Assembly (NCBI GenBank): GCA_028753945.1 | Contig: JAPNXP010000002.1 | Location: 434,001-498,000 of the forward strand | Origin: Hexactinellida sp. DTS-2022 | Taxonomy: Eukaryota > Porifera > Hexactinellida | Direction: 5' to 3' | Length of the DNA: 64,000 nucleotides | Shown: piece by piece, positions 38,201 to 44,300 of the stretch | Numbering within the stretch: position 1 is the first letter of the stretch | Layout of the letters: each line of letters begins with the position of its first letter | Notes under the pieces: generated by a model | The model's database searches: none | What the model was told of the DNA's origin: nothing | The model's input: the letters and a program-made list of their open reading frames with translations, nothing else | Position numbers and translations under genes: made by a program

Positions 38201-39006
38201 ACTGTATTTTGATATGAACATTCAAGGGACCAAAATTGTGTTCATAATAGAGACTTCATAATAAGCGAACTCAACTTAATACAAACCCTATGTAAGTTGT
38301 AAATTTGGACCATAGGGCTTGTTCATATTACAAATTAGTTATTATTAAGCAGACGAAATACTGTTCATATTAAGCAGACCTGACTGTATTAATTACATCA
38401 GTTATTAATATTGTTCTATTGTAGGATGAGAAAGCTATTACTAGAGAGCAAGGACTACAGTTCGCAAAAAGACATTCAATGCTATTTATAGAAACAAGGT
38501 AGTAAACAACAACAAATTGTTTCTAGTGACACCCCCGGTTAATATATCTAGTAAAAGTTGTTTGTATTTGTTTATATGAAATTTTCTGAATCTACAATAG
38601 ACTACAAGATAAACAATTGAAAATTATAAGGAAATTTCTTTATACAGTAGATTCTTGTTAATATTAATACCAGGGGACCGTCTTAATGTGTTCGTATTAT
38701 CCGGAATTTGTATTAACCGGAGTCACTTACATGCATTTGTATAGGCTAGGGGAATTAAACCTTGTACTCCTTAACCGATATTTCCCTTATCCGTGTTCCT
38801 ATAACGAGAGTCTACTATACATAACGTTATATGTTTGTAGTGCAAAACTAAACGAGCACGTTCAAGTAGCTTTCGAAGAATTGGTAAGAAAAATTCTCCA
38901 GACACCAACTCTAATAACAGCTGTTAAAGATAAATACGCGCCGCTTTCAATGCCATCTTTGGAAGACTCGAGTGGCACCCAGGCCAGCTGTTCGTATATG
39001 TGTTAA
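21475..39006 (+). CDS. RAB18: RAB18 small GTPase, seven exons, 206 aa, with a 15.6 kb intron 3
   Basis: RAB18 is a GTPase of the ER and lipid-droplet surface. Exons: 21475-21542, 21609-21664, 21730-21791, 37416-37488, 37903-38024, 38425-38498 and 38841-39006. All junctions have GT/AG and the phases agree. The product is 206 aa, the same as human RAB18. Motifs: P-loop GDSGVGKS (15-22), switch I region ending [27 protein letters not shown] (62-80), NKTD (122-125) and TSAK (151-154). The QTP segment after helix 5 ([13 protein letters not shown]) is RAB18-like. Oddity: the C-terminus ends CSYMC, with cysteines at positions -5 and -1, which is not a standard Rab prenylation signal. Intron 3 (21792-37415) contains eight other genes; the remaining introns are 65-415 bp. 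Confidence 0.93.
22001..22010 (+). promoter_or_regulatory. TATA-like element before 7TM gene 1
   Basis: TATATATATA lies about 30-38 bases before the ATG at 22039, a position similar to the TATA-like boxes of the sibling genes. The surrounding sequence is AT-rich, so chance occurrence is possible. Confidence 0.4.
22039..23115 (+). CDS. 7TM receptor-like protein, family member 1 (358 aa), nested in RAB18
   Basis: A single-exon ORF starting at an ATG and ending in TAA. Seven hydrophobic segments lie at about 13-36, 68-90, 128-155, 167-186, 187-207, 247-275 and 308-335. Basic residues cluster after segments 1, 3, 5 and 7 ([20 protein letters not shown], the 208-246 loop, the tail), so the positive-inside rule predicts N-out and C-in, as in GPCRs. 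The first outer loop has an N-glycosylation site and cysteine (NATMEC, Cys109), then a conserved SYIW. The third outer loop has NSCWFN (Cys281) and NFSNST. Segment 3 starts with the family motif ILETVRQ. No DRY, NPxxY or other known class signature was found. Function unknown; a sensory receptor role is inference. Confidence 0.85.
   Translation: MLLLISIFYYFIEALIYVSSVALIFCSLFWLLYIISEIRRIYPLWKYQLNVSSIDGKERAKYYKNILIKNVLSLLFVFSELITFSAETLECAFRLLNSQLGYRNATMECPLKINSYIWLYSEAPAIRILETVRQIGMLFLPTTLTVLVLHLQYIYTGFNRIPLMKRHIIITCVCALFIIITKTFMSTILISEIIYMFILPTLFYFLTKQTRFLYASVLYKLTDLWHEGESYQTVYMREKRLLNIFKLTTVPIYVSAVIGVFGQVFNGIVYAMIGSVVVNSCWFNTQYNIQLNFSNSTLEATGHLVDFSKFVFLATGSLFTSVVVVVNIGIYLSVIAEKFRGRYFGRASLKTLLVSNVA
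23841..24989 (+). CDS. 7TM receptor-like protein, family member 2 (382 aa), nested in RAB18
   Basis: Single exon. The first in-frame ATG is at 23841 (MNIFNSN); a second at 23874 (MPQINSS) is equally possible. It has seven hydrophobic segments, the outer-loop-1 cysteine in [10 protein letters not shown] (Cys122), the segment-3 motif LLESVRL, and QNPCWF (297-300 NPCW) in outer loop 3 followed by [10 protein letters not shown] with a glycosylation site. The basic loop after segment 1 ([13 protein letters not shown]) resembles those of members 1, 5 and 8. The tail ends HLVQRLIES. It lies about 725 bp downstream of member 1 in the same orientation. I see no clear TATA box upstream. Confidence 0.83.
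   Translation: MNIFNSNSIRIMPQINSSILFDFRLTIGSLFEILVLFLTLLSFQWIVFLYRDSKHAYHSWKYRMSQYTFEDWNEARNYKHRLYKNIFLIIFLISDILVCVSLLPQIGLRLFDLGISHTLHNCTFKNNSWLKEYYNGGRTLWLLESVRLSSLVIETGFFELILLYLIQIYTTIGLNPIKFRPLFKRLSINLTLGFLIFVLNIDEHTFMLGLILFAIVLPIYACIVIKRARKLSMVLGWRFQDDGYIYSKSNSILLNEAKVIRRYRQTIFPLYVSLMIVSLGQVLYIVVNVLLDSIVQNPCWFYQIYGLSFTNETSLLPKNDVYEYYWTIFIFISDGNWLLTGMVFFCTVIVLNLFHFGSALYQNYQMRKLFREKHLVQRLIES
25015..25704. repeat. Spacer with TTG run and family D MITE copies
   Basis: A short TTG microsatellite sits at 25015-25030. A degenerate family D element lies at about 25083-25195 (CAGTACACTCTGCTTAAT...) and a compact, better copy at 25360-25461 (CAGTATATGCCGCTTAATAG to AGCGGAGTCTACTG). A short direct repeat, TTTGCCATTTTGCCATT, follows at about 25478-25520. 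No gene seen. Confidence 0.6.
25705..26826 (-). CDS. 7TM receptor-like protein, family member 3 (373 aa), nested in RAB18
   Basis: A single-exon minus-strand ORF with the ATG at 26826. Seven hydrophobic segments. Outer loop 1 has [12 protein letters not shown] (Cys109) and outer loop 3 has [10 protein letters not shown] (280-283). Segment 3 begins after HSEWQPF, so the LE-[ST]-V-R motif of other members is lost. The inner loop between segments 5 and 6 has [14 protein letters not shown], close to member 4 ([15 protein letters not shown]). The C-terminal tail is [13 protein letters not shown], an acidic patch before a PLM version of the family's TPLL motif. A TATAAATA box lies about 40 bases upstream. 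Confidence 0.85.
   Translation of the reverse strand: MEYSIETILAMICIGFIWCNALIIFVVIIMWLIKFSRMASKSWKAWRAHPTTNSEEERGYVLRLEFAKLILIVFFLTSLVVFIPIMVFHNGKVLESYEIDRKVKTVGKCSISPHTWIWDRIDEPRFVGWMNHSEWQPFALIALICFELIVLQLTTSQANKSKRIFTWQVKVTAIFAIFEFITILLLNSFVETMFVGHSLFVILVQIHLFVVDYCLIRIYCLMKKQIADLSYLKSREYYTSLSYKTHYKLFLIPMVMLVQIMVAMEIVFVVSIIVDTIMLNPCWVNQTFSFITYPYTDSAANKQYKHWILGVNIIRQTLGMFVVWCLLVAQCVHSYMERKKEKLMRRNPNDCVMQDSDDIIAPLMGNGKRVLNK
26866..26873 (-). promoter_or_regulatory. TATA box candidate of 7TM gene 3
   Basis: TATAAATA on the minus strand, 40 bases before the ATG. The same octamer occurs at a comparable distance before members 5 and 9. Confidence 0.5.
26900..28055. other. Spacer between nested genes 3 and 4; possible decayed hAT-like ends
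   Basis: No credible ORF. CAGTAGCGTAACGA at about 27193 and CTTGTTACGCCACG at about 27672 could be degenerate inverted ends of one roughly 490 bp element, since CAGTRGCGTAAC ends are seen in hAT elements. A CA-rich run is at 27350. Confidence 0.4.
28236..28271. repeat. TTG/CAA microsatellite abutting the stop codon of 7TM gene 4
   Basis: About 11 TTG units directly follow (on the minus strand) the TAA stop of member 4, so expansion stops exactly at the end of the coding sequence. Confidence 0.85.
28269..29381 (-). CDS. 7TM receptor-like protein, family member 4 (370 aa), nested in RAB18
   Basis: A single-exon minus-strand ORF; the ATG at 29381 (MSVWHYL) is the first in frame. Seven hydrophobic segments. 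Outer loop 1 has [10 protein letters not shown] then DTWINY (Cys110). Segment 3 starts ILESVWQ. Outer loop 3 has [14 protein letters not shown] (284-287), the same YGI ending as members 7 and 9. The inner loop 5-6 has RFQIDLSYF. The tail ends [11 protein letters not shown], an acidic residue plus TPL. Closest in motif content to member 3. Confidence 0.85.
29944..30100. repeat. MITE family G (CAGTAAACTCCCGTTATAAC type ends)
   Basis: It contains AGTCGGATATAACGAAATG, CAGGTCCCAAGCACTTCG and CTTATAACGAATATTCGG. The ends are decayed in this copy; the intact copy is at 46145-46300. Confidence 0.65.
30346..31458 (-). CDS. 7TM receptor-like protein, family member 5 (370 aa), nested in RAB18
   Basis: Single-exon minus-strand ORF from an ATG. 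Seven hydrophobic segments. Outer loop 1 has [19 protein letters not shown] (Cys105, two glycosylation sites). Segment 3 starts IFEGIWQSG. Outer loop 3 has [10 protein letters not shown] (286-289). The loop after segment 1 is SRTSYKQWK, matching members 2 and 8 (HSWKYR, HTWRYH). The tail ends [10 protein letters not shown], a PLL variant of the family tail. A TATAAATAG box lies 43 bases upstream. Confidence 0.85.
   Translation of the reverse strand: MLAKILHYAYQVELYSQMFTGPIVTLISILWLLYFVKQSRTSYKQWKVNRFLEEGLNRKIIFHKSALIVTLLISDIIICISSFMESISYFIKPGNLTLQLITEDCNVSQATWLASIVYERYHSASIFEGIWQSGVLAEFCVFIALLKYFTSIYTQSNPSLTRKKRTFNLEKNTLVFLVTMAPQTIMLLCFDASPDMMMTGQFIFGLLALLYWLITVISAKKLLQVLRWYEADMKYEFTEIQNENHSYNLRLYKQSIWSLLGVTLCFITVELWYIICNVWIGTFITNNCWFNMHFPFFELKYSFSGNTLRNFKKFTYALIILRNLTVLLFMVFIVILNVSFLISEQLRKRKLANYLRSKIPNDSLSNPLLS
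31501..31508 (-). promoter_or_regulatory. TATA box candidate of 7TM gene 5
   Basis: TATAAATA followed by GGG on the minus strand, 43 bases before the ATG at 31458. Confidence 0.55.
31972..32155. repeat. MITE family E, intact termini
   Basis: It runs from CAGTCAGGTTCTTTTATTG to GCAGACCTGACTG with TA flanks and inner CTCAACTTAATACAAAC and GGGACCATAGGGCTTG. This is the best copy for defining the family ends. Confidence 0.8.
32156..32199. repeat. AAT trinucleotide microsatellite
   Basis: About 14 units of TAA/AAT begin immediately at the TA flank of the preceding MITE, which suggests the microsatellite grew from the target site. Confidence 0.9.
32228..33295 (-). CDS. 7TM receptor-like protein, family member 6 (355 aa), nested in RAB18
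   Basis: Single-exon minus-strand ORF from an ATG. Seven hydrophobic segments. Outer loop 1 has [18 protein letters not shown] (Cys104; the usual W is Y). Segment 3 carries VLAIRKGF instead of the LE-[ST]-V-R motif. Outer loop 3 has [14 protein letters not shown] (276-279). The inner loop 5-6 includes [10 protein letters not shown]. The tail [12 protein letters not shown] is the clearest TPLL motif of the family. A TATAAAAATAG-like box lies about 46 bases upstream (33341-33350). Confidence 0.84.
   Translation of the reverse strand: MLAVVVYKTIGIIIFCLFLLITVAWMVHFFDKINRTISDIKNILQRPGDPDNERRLFNFKNRFFKSVLFLYYMFIEGLVIVSLITEYSFDVIYSTNNSISINNCTINRESYLYLRYEYKYAFVLAIRKGFAVYALQLFILILYYFNNIYKLKEKFTYSPKQVLWLLIAFLPGIFVAITTLFPWTILFDWFTNGFILEFTFFVGVYYAKKLNNQLRMRQQDLEHVDFIDKFEIKVHLQQMKQFRLFIKPIFVVGQYLIISKIFDEFVREFLGTLILNTCWINNTFRINFGSFINLEIQKIYSIANQIVIANITFSVVVFLFTLMAMNLILVWNNLISKRRKVFSSTPLLENYRGIV
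33296..34073. other. Spacer between divergent nested genes 6 and 7
   Basis: AT-rich, no ORF and no recognisable MITE. Because the flanking genes diverge, it should hold both promoters. TATAAAAAT lies on the minus strand near 33345 and TATATAT on the plus strand at 34021-34027. Confidence 0.5.
34074..35177 (+). CDS. 7TM receptor-like protein, family member 7 (367 aa), nested in RAB18
   Basis: Single-exon ORF from an ATG. Seven hydrophobic segments. Outer loop 1 has [16 protein letters not shown] (Cys106), close to member 4 (ISPNC). Segment 3 region is [12 protein letters not shown]. Outer loop 3 has [16 protein letters not shown] (283-286) and a glycosylation site NSTVE. The tail [19 protein letters not shown] contains a CC pair just after segment 7 (possible palmitoylation) and an acidic dileucine-like ELEEKLI in place of TPLL. 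Confidence 0.85.
   Translation: MSIKYEETSRILRTFLIVNLFVLIIWIIYLLKLLIARILRYFKISRSRTPVIKDYEDQYRVKVDILKYIFLISCFAFELFSEFFGFMTGHLASRDHKKPFHVSPNCELIPVGWLYQLCNINKIFSVCQALWYCCTILALSLFMWMLHIQICAYKKSLNQVRYVFPGIALTLIVIIVFILSVVKETAIFGSVLYCMLFLLIYVITVYKVIRFGKILKEIRNDSSDHIKNSYRKGYYTNKLYFDDQNFKTYGVLVVSILFFLGLDLFSQFVYNYFNVLISSILINPCWFNHVYGINLDFKLSNSTVEYIKKSTEYLTIVRNITSSCYILGFICLSVGIVFIPKLFSVFRTCCKKQIPDSSSELEEKLIQ
35394..35539. repeat. MITE family F, intact termini
   Basis: It runs from CAGTCGAAACCGGGGTTTTT to AAAAACGGTTTCGACTG with TA flanks, and contains TTCAATCAGTTTATTC. Confidence 0.8.
35843..36916 (-). CDS. 7TM receptor-like protein, family member 8 (357 aa), nested in RAB18
   Basis: Single-exon minus-strand ORF from an ATG. 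Seven hydrophobic segments. Outer loop 1 has [18 protein letters not shown] (Cys112). Segment 3 starts [11 protein letters not shown]. Outer loop 3 has [10 protein letters not shown] (282-285). The loop after segment 1 is [13 protein letters not shown]. The tail is short (KILSCLYK) without the TPLL motif. A TATATATAAAAG-type box lies about 35-42 bases upstream (around 36950-36959). It is the last nested gene, 500 bp before RAB18 exon 4. Confidence 0.85.
   Translation of the reverse strand: MVSESTRKVGFIFNYILWTLLPLFLIVTFGWIIFCISQIKHSFHTWRYHKKNRFRDSHYELFNSRNKLIRNILLLSIVLAELGAACTVMLIQTLFTNDWESNRDNITINSNCSLDRTSWLYNFESVSPANWFLEGLRQAIYIIELSLYRLTILHLEFAYRKEIFTFRRLLKNLLKPMLATLLVLVLSSFSQTYWIGFGISLIVIQVILIKCITDVNRLHLVISWVVSDYEYENGNTSRFKLRNASKTSKRVLYLLYVFFQIYIISLFLYFVIVLVIQTFLENPCWIATNFYLQIPKLQFDKNLFSMVCNVVWIIRTITAVQMNGVLCLLSLLYFCSVICERIRVEIRVSKILSCLYK
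38050..38386. repeat. Adjacent MITEs A and E in RAB18 intron 5
   Basis: Family A (about 38050-38204, right end CGAGGTTCTACTG) is followed within 10 bases by a family E copy (about 38212-38386, right end GCAGACCTGACTG). Together they make up most of the 400 bp intron. Confidence 0.75.
38645..38816. repeat. MITE family B in RAB18 intron 6
   Basis: It begins CAGTAGATTCTTGTTAATA, contains ATGCATTTGTATAGGC and ends CGAGAGTCTACTA. It fills half of the intron and ends about 25 bases before the last exon. Confidence 0.8.
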
Positions 39007-39358
39007 ACCGGAAATAACACCTCACTTATAGTGGCTTTAAGATGTGCATATTCAGACTAAACTTATTTTGCATGGATTTATTTCAAAACAGGCAATTTGT
39101 GTATCATAATTTGTGAATATTTATTTACAAATTTCTGCAAATTATGACGGAATTTTGTTAATTTACATTAATTCAGCTTCTAGTATTAATTGACACTTTT
39201 ATTACCAAAATTCTGATAATTATAGGGAAATTCTTTCACTCACTATTCCCAAACAAACGTGTTTGTTAGAATTTATGATTCTTTCTAGATTCAAGCACAG
39301 TTATACTATATTTTCCATCTCTTCTCTTATAACAAACCCCTTTTTACTAAGAACAAGA

Positions 39359-40957
39359 ATGGCATCTAAACTACCGGACGAATCAGCAGTTATTGAAGAG
39401 GAAGTTTTAGCTTTATCAGAACTCGGTCCGGGGGAAATCAAAGAAGTTGAGCTCTCGAATAAATACAAAATACTTATCGCTAATAACGATGGTATAATCA
39501 CTGCTTTAGCTAGCAAGTGTACTCACTATGGGGCTCCGCTTATTAAGGGAGATAAAATAGGAAATACAATTCGTTGCCCTTGGCACGGCGCTTGTTTCAG
39601 TACAATTACAGGCGATATCGAGGAATACCCGGGACTGGACAGTCTTAAGAAATACGAAACCACTGTCGTTAACGGGAAAATAAGCGTCAGAGCTGCTTTA
39701 TCCGATTTGTTGGATATGAAGCGTGTGAAAGGCATGTGTGCATATTCGGATAAGAACGATAATGTAGTCGTTTTGATTGGCGGAGGTCCCGCGTCCACTG
39801 TATGTGCTGAGAGCTTAAGACAAGAGGGTTATAGTGGTAGAATAATAATGGTTTGTAGGGAGAAGTTTCTACCGTATGATAGAACAAAGGGGTCTAAGGT
39901 TATGACGTCATTACCTGATAATATCCTGCTTAGAAAAGCCGAGTTTTATGAGCAGAATGGAATACAAGTTATGTTGGGCAAGGAAGCGATTGGAATTGAT
40001 ACCGGAAGGAAGGAGATAGGATTTAAAGACGGTACAAAACAGAAGTACGATCAGGTTTTGATAGCCACCGGCGCTCAATGCAGGTCCCTTTCCATCCCAG
40101 GAAGCGATCTAGCCGGTCTGTTCACACTCAGGAATATCGATGAGGGAAATGCGATCTACGAAGCATCCAAGAATAAAACCGTAGCTATAATCGGGGCTTC
40201 TTTTATAGGAATGGAAGTGGGCTCGTGTGTGACTAAAATATCAAAATCTGTAACTTGCATTGAGTACGCGCCTACGCCATTTCCAGTGCTAGGAAAAGAG
40301 GTAGGAATGGGACTGAAAGAGTTCGCTGTTAAGAATGGAATTAGTTTCGAGTTGGGAGTTAGAGTAGTCGAGTTCGTGGGAGAAGGGGGGCAGCTGAAAG
40401 GTGTCAAACTTTCCGAGGGTAAAGTGATTCCCTGTGACATAGCTGTTATAGCTGTAGGCGTTCGGCCGAGTACGGACTTCCTATTGGGCTCAGGAATACC
40501 GCTTAACAAAGATGGGTCTCTTACAACAAACGAGTTTCTATCGGTGGCACCGGATATTTTCGCCGCGGGAGACATTGCAATGTTTCCCAGTCCGTTCGGT
40601 GGGGGGGACCTTGTTAGGATCGAACATTGGCAAATCGCAGAGAACCATGGACGCGTAGCGGCTCTAAATATCCTCAGAAAACAAATTCCGGTTGATACGG
40701 TCCCTTTTTTCTGGACGGTCCTGTTTGGGAAGAGTGTTCGCTACTGTGGGTACTCGAGAGGGTACGATAGGTTTGTGTATGAGGGAAATATGGACACACC
40801 CAAGTTTGTGGGATATTATCTGAAAGGTGGGAAAGTTGTTGCTGTCGTTGGGTTGGATTCTGATCCTAAGGTGTCACATTATGCGAATAAAATGAAGTGT
40901 GGACAGTTCCTTACTTTCGAGGAATTGAAACAAGTAGCAACGCTTAACGAACAGTAG
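39359..40957 (+). CDS. AIFM3: Rieske-domain AIF-like oxidoreductase (AIFM3 family), 532 aa
   Basis: An FAD/NAD(P)-linked oxidoreductase with an N-terminal Rieske [2Fe-2S] domain. Cluster ligands are in KCTHYGAP (Cys54, His56) and CPWHGACF (Cys73, His76). The FAD-binding GGGPAS is at 141-146 and the NAD-binding GASFIGME near 279-286. The second FAD motif is FAAGDIAMFP. The C-terminal FWTVLFGKSVRYCGY matches AIFM3 (human WTAMFGKSLRYAGY). The ATG at 39359 (MASKLPDE) is chosen because the earlier in-frame ATG at 39275 precedes a TTTCTAG acceptor-like site. If the earlier ATG is used it adds a basic, serine-rich stretch that could be a mitochondrial presequence. Intronless; starts about 350 bp after RAB18. 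Confidence 0.93.
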   Translation: MASKLPDESAVIEEEVLALSELGPGEIKEVELSNKYKILIANNDGIITALASKCTHYGAPLIKGDKIGNTIRCPWHGACFSTITGDIEEYPGLDSLKKYETTVVNGKISVRAALSDLLDMKRVKGMCAYSDKNDNVVVLIGGGPASTVCAESLRQEGYSGRIIMVCREKFLPYDRTKGSKVMTSLPDNILLRKAEFYEQNGIQVMLGKEAIGIDTGRKEIGFKDGTKQKYDQVLIATGAQCRSLSIPGSDLAGLFTLRNIDEGNAIYEASKNKTVAIIGASFIGMEVGSCVTKISKSVTCIEYAPTPFPVLGKEVGMGLKEFAVKNGISFELGVRVVEFVGEGGQLKGVKLSEGKVIPCDIAVIAVGVRPSTDFLLGSGIPLNKDGSLTTNEFLSVAPDIFAAGDIAMFPSPFGGGDLVRIEHWQIAENHGRVAALNILRKQIPVDTVPFFWTVLFGKSVRYCGYSRGYDRFVYEGNMDTPKFVGYYLKGGKVVAVVGLDSDPKVSHYANKMKCGQFLTFEELKQVATLNEQ

Positions 40958-41362
40958 AGTTAGAGATTATAACACGAATTATTTACTGTAATAACGAACA
41001 GTAAAGAAGGTTATAACTTATAACACGAATTCTTTGCTATATTTATTTTATGTATTTTACTAGTGTTTAGGGTTAAATGAATACAGTAGATATCGGATAT
41101 AAGAACACCGGTTATAAGAACATTCTACTGGAAAACGGTTGCCATATACCCTATATAACTTATGCTGGTTATAAGACATTATATGCAGTTCCCGACGATG
41201 TTCTTATAAGTTGAAGTTATAACCGTCTACCTGTACAATTAGTAAACAGCTGAAATAATGTAATGGATATCACCGCATCTGTATAACTATGTAATATGGC
41301 TGCCGAATCTCTATAGTATATAATTCAATTGAAAATGTTAACTTAGTTTGAAGCGATTTATA
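40958..41362. repeat. Spacer with MITE family C (41084-41234)
   Basis: The copy starts CAGTAGATATCGGATATAAG and includes CCCGACGATGTTCTTATAAG; the right end is decayed. The rest shows no gene. Confidence 0.65.
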
Positions 41363-44300
41363 ATGCAGTTTCAAGAATTTGTATCTAACATGGATTTAGC
41401 CGCTAGTCTTACTTTTATCAATTTCATTGGGACTCTAGCAATTTTATTCACAGTAGCAGTATTTCTTTCAGGAATGTAAGTCAATTAATATCTAGCTAGT
41501 ACAGTAGAACCTCGTTAGTAGGAACACCAGGGGACCGTCAAAATGCGTTCGCTTTATCCGGAATTCGTATTAACCAGTGTCATTTGTATTAAAAGGCTTT
41601 GAAGGGGAATGAAATAGTGTTCCTATTAACCGTGTTCGTACTAACGAGGTTCTACTATAACTTATTCAAACGTTACGTAACGCAAAATTCCAGAAAATTA
41701 GAAATCAACCCCAAGGATTCGTCCAGGCGCGTGACTGAAATAATCTTTTCTAGGCGCGCGAAAATCGAGAGATGCTCCCATAGGATAGGAGTAACACAAA
41801 ATGAGTCATTTAGGCGCGGATGAAATTTTACCTGACCCTATGTTACGTTTTTCACTAATTTAGTAATACAAAAGGTCTGTCACACATTTGTTAAAACGTT
41901 ACGTAACGTTTGAACTTCCCCTTAATAAATAAATGATTTATTATATTTATTATAATTATATTTATTATTATTGTTGTTATTGGTGTTGTTGTTGTTGTTG
42001 TTTAGAGATGTGTGTCGAGAGATTAAACAGAAACGCGGAGTTGAAAATATAAGTTTTTTTCCCTTTTTAGCTATTTTCTTAAAGTGAGTTAGAACTGTTT
42101 ACATTTGTTGTTGTTGTTGTTTATTTGTTGTTTACCTAATTATTTTATTTAGTTGTTGCCTGTGGTTACTGTATGGCAGATTGGTGGGAGATAACTTCAT
42201 TATTGGAGTTAATATAATCGGAGCGATTCTTTCAGCTATATACCTCTTCTATTACTACCAATTTGTATATGGCAGTAACAGAGTAAGTACATACATACAT
42301 ACATACATACTATATAGTACATACATACATACATACATACATACATACATACATACATACATACATACATACATACATACATACATACATACATACATAC
42401 ATACATACATACATACATACATACATACATACATACATACATACATACATACATACATACATACATACATACATACATACATACATACATACATACATAC
42501 ATACATACATACATACATACATACATACATACATACATACATACATACATACATACATACATACATACATACATACATACATACATACATACATACATAC
42601 TATATAGTATATACAGTTACTCTTATTAACAGGCCTGTGAATGCAATGTTAATATAGTCAGGTTCTTTTATTATGAACAATCAAGGGACCAAATATTATG
42701 TTCATAATATGGAGACTTCATAATAAGCGAACTCAACTTAATACAAACCCTATGTAAGTTGTTAAATTGGGACCATAGGGCTTGTTCTTAATATAAAGAT
42801 GTTCATAATAAGTCCAGACGAAAAAATTGTTCACAATAAGCAGACCTGACAAACGTTACGTAACGCTTCCAATGGAGATATTGCAAAATTGTGAAAAACG
42901 TGAAATAAGGGGGGTGGGTGTCTAATTTTCACGAATTTTGAGTAATATGATGATCGAACTAGTTAAACCATACATACATATATTGATATATACACTGCAT
43001 ATACTATTAATTATTATCCGCTTATAACGAATATCCGGATATAACGAAGGGATTTACAGGTCCCAAGCACTTCGTTATAACGAGAGTTCGCATTACAGCA
43101 TATGCCATTCCCTGTTCCTTATTGCATTATCTACAGAACTGGTTCATGCTACTTGTCGGGTTCGGTATGGTTATGCTGGTTATCAAGATTTGGTTCGCTC
43201 TCTACTACGTACAGGACCCGGACAAGAGGAGACAGGTCTGCTCGCTGTACTGCTTTGCATCCACTGTTGTTATGTTCGGATCTCCTCTAGTCGCCGGGGT
43301 GAGTTGTACTGTACTACAGTGCTCTGTTAATAGGAACACCAGGGGACCGTATTAGTACAGTAGACTCTGTTAATAGGAATACCAGGGGACCGTATTAGTA
43401 CAGTAGACTCTGTTAATAGGAATACCAGGGGACCGTATTAGTACAGTAGACTCTGTTAATAGGAACACCAGGGGACCGTATTAATACAGTAGACTCTGTT
43501 AATAGGAACACCAGGGGACCGTATTAGTACAGTAGACTCTGTTAATAGGAATACCAGGGGACCGTATTAGTACAGTAGACTCTGTTAATAGGAATACCAG
43601 GGGACCGTATTAGTACAGTAGACTCTGTTAATAGGAACACCAGGGGACCGTCTTAATACAGTAGACTCTGTTAATAGGAACACCAGGGGACCGTATTAGT
43701 ACAGTAGACTCTGTTAATAGGAACACCAGGGGACCGTATTAGTACAGTAGACTCTGTTAATAGGAATACCAGGGGACCGTATTAGTACAGTAGACTCTGT
43801 TAATAGGACACCAGGGGACCGTATTAATACAGTAGACTCTGTTAATAGGACACCAGGGGACCCTATTAACCTGTTCGTATTAACCGGAGTCACTTGCATG
43901 CATTTGTATAGGCTAGGAGAATTAACCTTGTATTCCTTAACCGATATTTCCCTTATCCGTGTTCCTATTAACGAGAGTCTAATGTATTACATCAAATTCT
44001 TTTATTAAAGATATTCATAATAAGCGAACTCAACTTAATACATATAAATTGTTAAATTGGGACCATAGGGCTTGTTCATAATAAAAATAACTTAATATTA
44101 ATCAAACGTATATTATTCGCAATAAACAGACCTGACTATAACATGCACTAATCTCTAGTATCGGGTTATACAGAGCAAGTCAACAGACGGGATGTCTCTA
44201 ACACTAACGGTCACAAGTCTGGGATGTTCCTCTCTATGGACCCTGTATGGAATGCTATTAGGAGACAGCACTGTAGAGGTTAGTACCTATAGTGCTAGCT

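Noticed and set aside
42181..42657. Long ORFs of Tyr-Ile-His-Thr or Met-Tyr-Val-Cys repeats in several frames
   Set aside because: They are translations of the TACA microsatellite in SWEET intron 3; only the first part belongs to a real exon (42153-42282).
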